Source: a virus. Taken from it: a DNA stretch of 25,526 nucleotides. Position numbers and translations under genes: made by a program. The notes under the pieces were generated by a model. The model made no database searches. It saw nothing but the letters and a program-made list of their open reading frames with translations, and was not told where the DNA came from. Shown here piece by piece: positions 6,828 through 16,000 of the stretch (positions are counted from its first letter, which is position 1; each line of letters begins with the position of its first letter). Where the stretch lies: positions 1 to 25,526 of IMG/VR virus record IMGVR_UViG_3300031878_000006, one strand, 5' to 3'.

Positions 6828-7409
6828 ATGAGCAACCAGTTGACCATCATCAATGCGGCCCTGGCGCGGTTGGGCGAAGCGCCGGTTGTCCACCTCAACG
6901 AGGGTACGGCGGCGGCAGAGGTGATGGGCCGCATCTACGCGGTCGAGCGCGACGCTGCGCTCACCATCCATCCGTGGTGGTGGGCATCGCGCAGCCAGCA
7001 GGTCCTTGTGGCCCCGGGCACTCCGCCGCCGGGGTGGACGACGCAGCGCGCGCTTCCGGAGGACCTGCTGCGGCTCGAGAGTGTGCGGCTCGATGGGGGC
7101 GTGCTGGTGCACGACTTCGAGCTCGCAAGCGGTGGCCGGCTGTTGCTGCGTTTCTCGGACGACGTGCCGGTCTATGTGTTCTACATCGCGCGCGTTCCGG
7201 AGGCCGACTGGCCTCCGTGGTTCCGGGTCTACTTCGAGCTTCAGCTTGCCGTGGCGGCGTGCATGGGGCTCACCGAGAGTGAGAGCAAGACGGAGGCAAT
7301 GAAGGCGCAAGCCGAGCGTGCGTTGCGGTTGGCGCGCAACTTCAATGCGCAGATGCGGCCGGCGCGGCGGATGCGCGCGACTGCGCTTACGGGTGCGCGG
7401 AGGTTCTGA
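6828..7409 (+). CDS. Tail tubular protein A (gp11-like)
   Basis: This 193-aa protein forms the adaptor ring between portal and tail nozzle. The N-terminus NQLTIINAALARLGEAPV and a following N-E-G-T-A-A-A-E-V-M-x-R-I-Y helix are hallmarks of T7 gp11-type tubular proteins, as is PWWWASRSQ (about 49-57) and the later FELQLAVAACMGLTES near 140-155. A good AAGGGGAGG site precedes ATG 6828, immediately after the terminator. The stop overlaps the next start (TGATG). Confidence 0.93.
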   Translation: MSNQLTIINAALARLGEAPVVHLNEGTAAAEVMGRIYAVERDAALTIHPWWWASRSQQVLVAPGTPPPGWTTQRALPEDLLRLESVRLDGGVLVHDFELASGGRLLLRFSDDVPVYVFYIARVPEADWPPWFRVYFELQLAVAACMGLTESESKTEAMKAQAERALRLARNFNAQMRPARRMRATALTGARRF

Positions 7410-9568
7410 TGGAGTTCCGCACGATCCAAACGTCGTTTGTTTCGGGCGAGCTCGGCGAACACGTGCAGGGGCGGCGGGAGACGCCCCAGCTTCGCAATGC
7501 CGCGCGGGTCATGATGAACTGCTGGCCGCGCGCGCACGGTGGCGCGCAGTCGCGCCCTGGGTTCTGGGTGTCGGGCTTTCTCCCGGGGCGGATTGGTTAC
7601 GATCAAGCCAACACGTGGACGCCTGACGTTATCGATTGGTCGAAAGGCGTGCGGCTGACGGCAATGGTGCCGGACACGCCAAACTTCGGCTACCTGATTG
7701 CGGTGTATGCGAACAGGCCGGGCTATGAAGGCGGTCGGGTCTATGTGCAGCCGTATCGCATTTCCGCGTCCGCCTCTCCAACGCGCGTTTTGACCCCGTG
7801 CAACCTAAGCGAAGCGATGATCGAACTGCCATTGGCTATCAAAGACAGTCTGGAAAAGCTACGGTTCTGCACGGCTTACGACACGCTGTTCATTGCGCAT
7901 CCGGACATGCCTCTGAAGGTGCTGCGGCGCACGGCCGACCTGACGTTCCAGCTTTCAGACTTCAACATCGAGGCCGGCACGGCGGCGAACGTCCCGATGT
8001 ATCGGTTCGCGCCGCCAAATGTGCTGATCAGGACCACAAGCCCAAAGGCGCCGGGCAATCAGAATATGGTTCTGACGCAGCCGTACTTTGTTCCCAATCA
8101 CACTGCCATGCGGTTTCGCATCTTCGACAGCGCCACAAAGAAGTGGGTGTATGGGACTTGCGCAGCGGTAACGTCGGACACGACGGCGGTCTTCAACATG
8201 GAGCCGCCGGGGCTGACGCAGAACGTCGACATGCCGCGCTGGGAGGAAGAGGCGTGGCACCCGCTGCATGGGTATCCGACTTCGGTGTGTCTTTTTGAGC
8301 AGCGCCTTGTGGTGGGCGGCTCTCGAGATTGCCCGGACGCCATCTGGATGAGCCGCTCGAACGCTTACTTCAGCTTCAATCAGGGTGAGGGGGAGGACGA
8401 CGCTGCTATTGCGCTGACGCTCGCGGCTTCTGGCGATGGCGCGATCAAACACGTGGTTGGTGCGCGCTACTTAATGGTACTGCACGAGAACGCCGCGCGC
8501 TACTTCGAGGGTGCGCCGGGTAAGGCGCTGACGCCGACCAACATCGTCTCGCGCCATATAGGGCCCTATGGGGCACATGACGCCGATCCGGTGGTGATTG
8601 ACGACGCGCTCGTGTACTGGCAGCGCGATCGTCGCACGTTGCGCCGCCTCGTGTTCGACCTTGTTGAGAACCGCATCCGCGTTGAGGCCGCCAACCTTGT
8701 CGCGCCTGACATGGAAATCGGTCAAAAGCACGCGTCTGTTTGCACGCTGAACGGTTCCGCCTACGGACCTGAAGAGATTATGGTGTCTCCTGTCGTGCGG
8801 GATGCGACGCGGTCCGCTATCTTGTTCCACTCGGGCGAGGGTGGGCGAATCAGCCAGATCATGCGAGTGCAGGTCGGCGGCCCGGACTCGACGATAGAAG
8901 CGGCGTGTTCGGTCAAAGGCGAGCTTTGGACAATCACACGGCGCGGTAACGCGGGCAGCCTCGATTACCTCAATCCGTCCGTGCCCAACGTATCGCTGGA
9001 CGGGGCGATGCATCTCAATCTGTCGGGCCCTGGGATATACGGCCCCCAGTTTTGGCACTTGCGTCCGAGTGCGGTTGTGATGCGGCCTGATGGCGAGCTG
9101 CTGTCGGCAAACGCGCCCATCGACGATGACGGCAACTGGTACAACTTCTCGTATAGGGGCCCGGTTGTCTTGGGCCAGCCGTTCGAGTGGCGCGTTCGGA
9201 CGTTCCCTGTGAAGTTCGATGCGGGCTTGGGGGAAATCGACACGGCGCGCTTGCGGGTGACGCGTGTCGGCGTGCTTGCGGGCCCAAGTGACCCGGTGCA
9301 GTTGAACGGCACCGAGAACTTTACGGGCTATCGCCGCACGTCTCCCGTGCCTGAGGTCATTTTGGACGACCTCCTGGAGCCCATCTTGGACGACGAGGGG
9401 CGCCCACTCATTGGCAGCCAGTGGGTCAGCCGTCCGCCGGAGCATATCTGGCGGTACGCGGTCTCACTTGGCTGGCAGCTTGATGGCTCGGTGACGCTGA
9501 CGCGCGATCCAGAGCGCTCGTTTGTGCCGGTCTCTGTGCTTTCTCTAGCGCGGAGGGTGCGCGTATGA
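7409..9568 (+). CDS. Tail tubular protein B (gp12-like nozzle)
   Basis: The 719-aa protein is the nozzle of the short tail, attached below tail tubular protein A. The N-terminus FRTIQTSFVSGELGEHVQGR, with a following R-N-A-A-R-V-M-M-N-C-W-P-R-A-H-G-G segment, is the typical start of this family. Later HPLHGYPTSVCLFEQRLVVG, then FSFNQGEGEDDAAI, SGDGAIKHVVGARYLMVLHE and VVIDDALVYWQRDRRTLRRL belong to its beta-propeller-like body. Length is usual. Some stretches (about 7600-8200) use more A/T-ending codons than the neighbours. The stop overlaps the next gene in ATGA. Confidence 0.93.
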   Translation: MEFRTIQTSFVSGELGEHVQGRRETPQLRNAARVMMNCWPRAHGGAQSRPGFWVSGFLPGRIGYDQANTWTPDVIDWSKGVRLTAMVPDTPNFGYLIAVYANRPGYEGGRVYVQPYRISASASPTRVLTPCNLSEAMIELPLAIKDSLEKLRFCTAYDTLFIAHPDMPLKVLRRTADLTFQLSDFNIEAGTAANVPMYRFAPPNVLIRTTSPKAPGNQNMVLTQPYFVPNHTAMRFRIFDSATKKWVYGTCAAVTSDTTAVFNMEPPGLTQNVDMPRWEEEAWHPLHGYPTSVCLFEQRLVVGGSRDCPDAIWMSRSNAYFSFNQGEGEDDAAIALTLAASGDGAIKHVVGARYLMVLHENAARYFEGAPGKALTPTNIVSRHIGPYGAHDADPVVIDDALVYWQRDRRTLRRLVFDLVENRIRVEAANLVAPDMEIGQKHASVCTLNGSAYGPEEIMVSPVVRDATRSAILFHSGEGGRISQIMRVQVGGPDSTIEAACSVKGELWTITRRGNAGSLDYLNPSVPNVSLDGAMHLNLSGPGIYGPQFWHLRPSAVVMRPDGELLSANAPIDDDGNWYNFSYRGPVVLGQPFEWRVRTFPVKFDAGLGEIDTARLRVTRVGVLAGPSDPVQLNGTENFTGYRRTSPVPEVILDDLLEPILDDEGRPLIGSQWVSRPPEHIWRYAVSLGWQLDGSVTLTRDPERSFVPVSVLSLARRVRV

Positions 9569-10032
9569 GCTGGCAGTTCATGCTTGCCGCTGCGACGGTT
9601 GCGTCGGCTGCCATCCAGTACTCGGCGGCGCGGACGCAGGCTGCGTTCGGTCAGGCTGCGGCTGCGGCGCAGCGGATGCAGGCGGACGAGCAGCGCGAGA
9701 TGAACCGCATCCAGGCGGCGCAGGAGGAGGTGGAGCGCCTGCGTCGGGCGCGGCTCGTGTCTGGCGCGAACCGCGCGGCGGCGGGGGCGAGTGGCTACGA
9801 TCCGTTCACGTCTGGGTCCTGGCTGACGGTCGAGGGTGAGAACGAGCGTATGGCGGCCCAGGACGTGGCGAACCTGCGGTTGATGGGTGCCGCGCGAGAT
9901 CGGCAGCTGGAGCTTGCTGGCTACGGTGCGCAGGTGCAGGGGGCGAGCTACCGAGCGATTGGCTCCACCGCATGGCTGCGTCCGGTTGGCACGCTCCTTG
10001 CCGGCGGCGCGGCGATAGCAAGGAACTGGTGA
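9565..10032 (+). CDS. Internal virion protein (gp14-like)
   Basis: A 155-aa, Ala/Gln-rich helical protein starting in an ATGA overlap with tail tubular protein B. The N-terminal AAATVASAAIQYSAAR is moderately hydrophobic, the middle is a long charged helix (ADEQREMNRIQAAQEEVERLRRAR), and ASGYDPFTSGSW precedes another helix. It ends in a hydrophobic stretch (PVGTLLAGGAAIA). Short proteins of this composition between the nozzle gene and the large ejection proteins correspond in position to T7 gp14, an ejected internal virion protein that inserts in the outer membrane. Assigned by position plus composition. Confidence 0.75.
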   Translation: MSWQFMLAAATVASAAIQYSAARTQAAFGQAAAAAQRMQADEQREMNRIQAAQEEVERLRRARLVSGANRAAAGASGYDPFTSGSWLTVEGENERMAAQDVANLRLMGAARDRQLELAGYGAQVQGASYRAIGSTAWLRPVGTLLAGGAAIARNW

Positions 10033-10033
10033 C

Positions 10034-13033
10034 GTGGTCGACCTGACGCGCGATCAGCGGACGACGGGGGTCGAGCCGATCGGCGTTGTCGACATGCGCG
10101 GGATATCGCGCGCCGGCGCTGTTCTATCGCAGGCGCGGCAGGCGGCAGTTGGCGTCATCGATCCGCTGTACCGGATGGCGGAAGAGGGCGCGACCATCGA
10201 TGCGCGTGAGCGCGGCGTGGCGCGAGCTGGGGCGCACACCTTCGAGACGGGTCCGGATGGGCAGCCAAAGCTTCCTGAGAACCTGCCGTCCGCATCGGCG
10301 TTCTTCACTGCGGATCGTGCGTACCGGCAGGCGCTGATAGGGCGTTATCTGGCCGAGAGCCGCGTGGCTGCCACCAAGATGATGGCTGACCTTGCGCGGC
10401 AGCACGCGCTTGACCCGGATGCGTTCCGAGAAGCGGCGACGGAGCGCGTGCGCGGGTGGCTCGAGGCAGCGCCGGAGCCAATGCGCGTCGAGCTGGCGCC
10501 GATGTTTGGCCAGATGGCGGCGAGCACCTATGCGCAGCTCAGTGCGCAGCGCACGGCGCGGGAGGTGGCCGCGACGGCGCGGCTGGCGGTGCAGGCGCAT
10601 AGCCTGAATGTTGGCGAGGCCCAGACGGCGTCGGAGTTGGGACGCGATCCCGAGCCCGAGCGGCGGCGTGCCTTTGCGTTCATCGACCGGCAGGTCGCGC
10701 TTGGGGTGTTCACGCCTGCGGAGGCTGAAAGCCGGCGCCGCGAGGTGGATGTGGCTGTAGCTGCGGGCGCGGCGCTGCGTCGTGCGACCGCGCTTGGCTA
10801 CCAGGCGGGCAACGTGTGGTTGCAGCGGTTCGAGGAGGGGCGTGAGCAGGTTCCTGGGGCGGCGCTGACGCCTGACGAGAGGCGCAGCATTGCGGAGATT
10901 GCGCGGGCGCGCCTCAACGTGATGGAGACGTTGCGGACGCGCGGGCGTGCGGAGGCGGAGCGCGCGGCGCGGGCTGAGGCGCAGGCGATGATCTTGACCA
11001 ACCGCGTCGATGTGGCGCGGTTGGCTGAGCTGGAACGCATCATTCCCGGTGTGACGCGGCAGGTCGAGACGGCCATCCGCGTGCAGGGCTCGGTGATGGC
11101 CGAGGAGTGGGGGCAGCGCCGGACGGTTGAGCAGGTGACGGCGCTGGCTGAGCGTCAGGGTGTGGAGACTGGCATAGATCGCAATGCGCCGTTGCAGGTG
11201 CAGGCGGCGCAGGCGCGTGCGGCGTTGCAGGAGATGGAGCGCGCGGCGCGCGCCGAGGCTGAGCGCATGATCCGGACCGTGCAGATTGATCCGCAGCGGC
11301 TTGAGCGGATCGAGGAGGTGATACCGGGCATTGCGCGGCAGGTCGAGAACGCGGTGCGGGTGCGGGCGTCGTCGGCAGCAGAGGACGTGCGGAGCTCGCA
11401 GATCGTCGAAGAAGGCCGCGCGGCGCACGCAAGGCGCGAGCGCCTGGGGCTTCCGCCAGGGCCGGGCATTGATGCGTCTGCCCCTCTTGCCGTGCAGGCG
11501 GAGCAGGCAAGGCAGCTGTTGCGTGACGAGGATCGTGCGGTGCGGGTGATGTCGGAGCGCATGATTGCCTCGGGGCGCATTGACCCTGAGCAGATTGCGT
11601 TTCTCGAAAGCATCTCGCCGGGCATCACGCGGCAGGTGCAATCGGCGCTCCGGACGCAGGGCAACGCGGCGGCGGAGGAGTGGCTCAACGAGCAGGCCGT
11701 AGCGGCGGGCATGGCGCTTGAGAGGGGGCGGTTTCAGGCGCTTGGTGCAGAGGCTCCGGTCGAAGCCTTCGTGTCTCGCATTGACCCGACGGCGCCTCTT
11801 GCGGTTCAGGCCGAGCAGGCCAAGGCGATCCTTCGGGAGGAGGAGAAGCGGCTGCGTGATGAGCGCGCGGCCACCGAGGCGATCGAGCGCGTCATGGGCG
11901 CGATGATGGGTGAGGGGGCGCTGCCGGTCGACAACAACCAGACGAACGCGGTGGCGGCGCAGAAGATTGCGACGATGGCGAATCAGGGCCAGCCGCCGGA
12001 CTATCGCACGCCGGTTGGCATGGCGATTGGGATGCGCGTGGCGGCGTCGGGCATCTTGCCGGGCCCGATGCGGGCGGAGCTTGAGCAGGCGGCGATAGGG
12101 AACGACCCGGAGCGCTTTGTGGCGGCGGCGCGGGTCTTTCATGAGGGCGTGACGAACGAGAAGCGCAATGTGCGCGTGGCGTTCGAGCGCCTTGATACAA
12201 AGACGAAGATGGTGCTCGAGGGGGCGTGGCGGGAGATCAGTGAGGCCGGGGCGGCGCCGCTTGCAGTCATGACGGAACGACAGGCGCGGTTCCGGGGCGA
12301 GGTGTCGCCGATCGAGGACGTGCTGAACCGGATCAATCGTGTGCCGAACCAGCGCGAAGCGGCGATCTTGAAGGCCATCATGGACAACCTGCCGTCGGCC
12401 GGATGGTTTGAGCCGACGGCGGCGATCAGCGGCCAGGTGATTGCGCTGGCTCGCTCGGCGATCTTGCACGACATGATGATGACGGGCCGGACGCTGGAGG
12501 ACAGCGCGGCGGCAGTCATGGCGCGGATGGGTCGGACGGGCGTCGAGGTGAGGGATGCCCAGGGCAACATCGTGACGAGCCAGCCCTTCGCCGTGTTCGG
12601 GCCCTCGAAGATCGGGATCAACAGCCCGGCTGACTTGCCAAACCGGGTGACGATTGTGCGCGATCCGCCCGAGCTGGTGTTGGCTGCTCCCTACAACAAT
12701 CGCGAGCGCTCGTTGCAGTGGGTCTTGCCGGAGCTGAAGCGGCAGGCGGAAGAGAAGGGCGTGGAGCTGCCGAAGGACATTGGGTTGCCGGACCTGCGCT
12801 TGCAGCCGGTCTACGAGAACGGCGTGCGGCGGTGGCGGGTGTGGTACATGGTCAATGGGGTGATGACGTACGTGTCGGAGCGCGGCACGGCGGTGCCGGC
12901 GCTGTTTGATCTCGACACGCCGCGTGCTCGGCTGTTGCACGAAGACTTGGTGCGGCGCGTGGAGCGCGAGCGCGAGCGACTGGAGCGTCGTATGCGGTCG
13001 CTTGCCGAGGAAGACGCGGTCGGGGCGCCATGA
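10034..13033 (+). CDS. Internal virion protein (gp15-like) with tandem repeats
   Basis: A 999-aa, mostly helical protein between the gp14-like protein and the giant virion protein, the place of T7 gp15, an ejection-channel component. The start is GTG 10034, with AAGGA about nine nt upstream. The N-terminal third has helix-rich sequence. Residues ~311-607 carry three tandem ~95-aa repeats (see separate entry). The last ~100 residues include LQPVYENGVRRWRVWYMVNG, a beta-like module, before a basic helical end. No catalytic motif was recognised. The stop overlaps the next start in ATGA. Ejection role is inferred from position and composition. Confidence 0.8.
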   Translation: MVDLTRDQRTTGVEPIGVVDMRGISRAGAVLSQARQAAVGVIDPLYRMAEEGATIDARERGVARAGAHTFETGPDGQPKLPENLPSASAFFTADRAYRQALIGRYLAESRVAATKMMADLARQHALDPDAFREAATERVRGWLEAAPEPMRVELAPMFGQMAASTYAQLSAQRTAREVAATARLAVQAHSLNVGEAQTASELGRDPEPERRRAFAFIDRQVALGVFTPAEAESRRREVDVAVAAGAALRRATALGYQAGNVWLQRFEEGREQVPGAALTPDERRSIAEIARARLNVMETLRTRGRAEAERAARAEAQAMILTNRVDVARLAELERIIPGVTRQVETAIRVQGSVMAEEWGQRRTVEQVTALAERQGVETGIDRNAPLQVQAAQARAALQEMERAARAEAERMIRTVQIDPQRLERIEEVIPGIARQVENAVRVRASSAAEDVRSSQIVEEGRAAHARRERLGLPPGPGIDASAPLAVQAEQARQLLRDEDRAVRVMSERMIASGRIDPEQIAFLESISPGITRQVQSALRTQGNAAAEEWLNEQAVAAGMALERGRFQALGAEAPVEAFVSRIDPTAPLAVQAEQAKAILREEEKRLRDERAATEAIERVMGAMMGEGALPVDNNQTNAVAAQKIATMANQGQPPDYRTPVGMAIGMRVAASGILPGPMRAELEQAAIGNDPERFVAAARVFHEGVTNEKRNVRVAFERLDTKTKMVLEGAWREISEAGAAPLAVMTERQARFRGEVSPIEDVLNRINRVPNQREAAILKAIMDNLPSAGWFEPTAAISGQVIALARSAILHDMMMTGRTLEDSAAAVMARMGRTGVEVRDAQGNIVTSQPFAVFGPSKIGINSPADLPNRVTIVRDPPELVLAAPYNNRERSLQWVLPELKRQAEEKGVELPKDIGLPDLRLQPVYENGVRRWRVWYMVNGVMTYVSERGTAVPALFDLDTPRARLLHEDLVRRVERERERLERRMRSLAEEDAVGAP
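10964..11854 (+). repeat. Three in-frame ~95-aa repeats
   Basis: Within the 999-aa virion protein three units begin near 10964, 11240 and 11534, each with the order: basic helix with a conserved ERMI/QAMI, then I-D (or V-D), then I-I-P-G-V-T-R-Q-V-E (variants IPGIARQVE, ISPGITRQVQ), then A-A-E-E-W or equivalent, and finally APLQVQAAQARAAL (variants APLAVQAEQAR, APLAVQAEQAK). DNA similarity is clear at the GCGGCAGGT core but the copies are diverged, so these are old duplications. They likely form a rod of repeated helices. Confidence 0.85.
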
Positions 13034-16000
13034 GCGAGGCGCTGCGGTTCTCGATCGGGCGCGGCACGCCGCCGGCTGCCGAGGCCAGTTTCATCGAGAA
13101 CTTCGTCACGCAGTGGTATCACTATTCGGGGCTGGCGGACACGATTGCGGCTGCTCGCATCAGAAGCGAGGTGAGCTTTCAGGGCCGCTACCCGCCGGTT
13201 GAGGGCTACAATCCGTTTGCCGATCCGGCCGCGCTGGCTGGCTATGAGCGCAACCTTTGGATGTTCCGGGAAAGCCAAAGCCCGGAGCAGACGGAGGCGA
13301 TCAAGCGCATGATCGATGCCTCGCGGATGCGTGCTGCCGAGATCGAAGCAATGACGGGCAGCAGCATCAACGTGTCGGGCTTCCTTGCGGGCGTGCTGAC
13401 GCCGGGAAACTTGCTCACGCTGCCGTTTGGCATTGCGCCAGGGCTGTTGCGCGGGGCGGCCACGGGCGCTTTGGCGGCATTGGTGGGTGAGGGCATCGAT
13501 GCGGCAATACGACATTCGGTCATGCCGGCGGAGACAGCGGGTGATGCGGGCGTGTCGTTGGCGTTGGCGGCGCTGTTCGGCGCAGCGGTGGGCGCTGGGT
13601 TCGGGCGACTGCTGGACATGCAGACGCTACGTGCGGCAGCGGCTCGGCACGAAGCGATGGAAGCGGTTGAAGCGGCGCGGGCCGGGCGCACTGCGGCGCG
13701 CGCTGAGCCGTTGGACGGCGCGGTGCGCGCGGCGGCGCGAGAGGTTCCCGAGCCGCGTGGCGCTGCCAGCGCTGCCGATGAGGTGGCCTCGCCCCCGCCT
13801 GAGCGCCCGGTCTCGCGTGTCGATGGTGAAAGCGCGGCGGCGCGCGGGCCGCTTGAGGAGGTTGCGTCGGTTGACGATCCGCGCCTGATAGCGCGGCGCG
13901 AGGAGGTGAGCGCGCTATCGCGGCACGTGGAAGACGTGGAGGTGCGCCTGCGGGCTGCCGAGCGCGAGCTTGAGTCGGCAGTGACGGAGAACGCCGCGCC
14001 GGAGGTGATCCAGCAGCTGGAGCGCAAGGTGGGCGAGGCCCGAGAGGCCTACGGGATTGCGCAGAAGCAGCTGGACGACGCTCGGGTCGAGCTGGGGCGG
14101 CTTGAAGCGGAGGTTGCTGAGCGCGTCGGGATAGCGCCGGACGAGGCGCGGATGAAGCAGGCAACGCAGGCGCGGCTTGCGGAGCTTGATGCGCGGATGG
14201 CGGAGAGGGCGGAGGAGCTGCGGCAGACGACTGATGCAAGCCGCGCGCGTGCGCTGAGCGATGCGCTGGCCAAGATGATGGACGAGCGCAACGAGATCAA
14301 GCGGCAGGCGCTGGAGGCCGAGCGTCCGGGCACGACGCTCCGTCGTGATGAGATGATGACGGACCCGCTTGCCGAGGCCGTGTTGAAGCGGGCGGACGAG
14401 TCGGCGGAGGCCCCGAGTGCGGAGGCGGGCGCGGCGCGTGCGAGCGAGCCTGCCCCTCCGCGTGATGAGCCCGGTGCTCCTTCCTCCCCGTCTGCTCCCG
14501 AGGGCTCGGCTGTTGCGGACGATGTTGCGGGCGGAGGTGCTGCTGCGCCTTCCGGCGGCGGTGTGCCTCCGATTCCGCCGGTGCCGCCTTTGCCCGAGCG
14601 GTTGCCGGGAGTGCCGAAGGTGGACGGCGTGCCGGCGGATCGCATCGCGCCCGGGAGTGGCATGGAGTTGCTGCGCACGCGGCAGATGCCGTGGCACTAC
14701 CTGAAGAACCTGCCGGACGGGAAGGTGCCAGAGGACATTCGTGCCGAGGTGTCGGAGATTGCTGACCTGTTGGCAGAGAGTCCGGGGTTGCATTACGTAG
14801 GCGAGAAGATTGGGTGGCGCCCGCCGCAGTCCGTTGAAAACGCCGCGAAGGTGTTGGCGGCGCGGCTGACGCGGGTGATCGTCGAGACAGAGAAGGCGTG
14901 GTATCGCCATCGCGGCTGGGACGAAAGCAAGCTTGGTGGCACGGTCGGTGCGTTGCGACACCGCGCGGCCGTGGCGGCTGAGCGCGTGCAGGGGCGTGAG
15001 CCCGGCAAGCTGACGTGGGAGGAGTTCGAGCGCGAGGTGGCGATTGCGGCCTCGACGAGGAAGCACGCGGACCCGGATGTGATGGCTGCGGCGCGTGCGC
15101 ACCGCGAGTTCTACGACTGGTATCGCGATGAGATGGAGCGGCTGGGCATGTTGATCAGCCCGGCCAAGTTGGATGCGGAGCTGAACTGGTACGAAGAGCT
15201 TCTGAACAAACTGCGTGGGCGGCGCGAGGAGCTCGAGGCGCAGATGGCCGGCGCTCCGCCCGACATTAAGGTGCGCATTGAGCGTCAGTGGGACATGGTG
15301 CGCGAGGAGATTGGCCGGGTGCGGGGCAAGATTGGCGCGTTGGCCGACCTTCGTATTCGACTCGCCGACCTGCCCGAGTTCCACGGCCCTCGTGATCCGG
15401 GATACATTCCGCATGTGTGGCGGCGCGATGTGGTGAAGGAGCGCCAGCACGAGCTTGGCGAGATTATCGCGAAGGATTGGCTGAGTCGCGCGACGCCGGG
15501 GCAGGCAAAGTATCCGCATCACATTGCGGCGCGTGCCCATGCGCTTGCGGCGCACATTGCGGGCGAGGGCCCGGTGGGCGCGCTGCGCGCCGTTCTGAGG
15601 GTCCTCTATGAGCACCGTGGTCTTCCTCCTGGAAGGGCGGCGGAGCTAGCGGCGACCGAGGTGGCGGAGTTCGCGGCGGCCATGCGCGAGAGTGCGTTGT
15701 CTCGTGCGATGCGCGAGCTGAAGGCGCTGCGCGGAGCGGACGAGCCGCTGATGGTGACGGAGGAGCAGGCGAAGATCGCCGAGGCGATCCTGCTGCGCGC
15801 TGAGGTTGATCCGGTCAACAGCGGGATTCTGTCGGCCGTGCTGGACACGTATGGGGATGCCAATGCGTTCGCTGGCGCGGTGGCGGGCCGAGCTGGGTTC
15901 CTGAACGAGCGGCGGGTGACGGCGCCGATTGAGCAGATTGCGCCGTTTCTGCACCTATCGGCGCGTGACTTGGCGACGCACTACCATCGGGTGATGGCGC

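Noticed and set aside
10124-12940. 938-residue leftward open frame opposite the repeat-bearing virion protein
   Set aside because: Arg/His/Leu/Pro-rich antisense shadow. The + strand frame has coherent repeats, coupled start and stop, and a fitting context.
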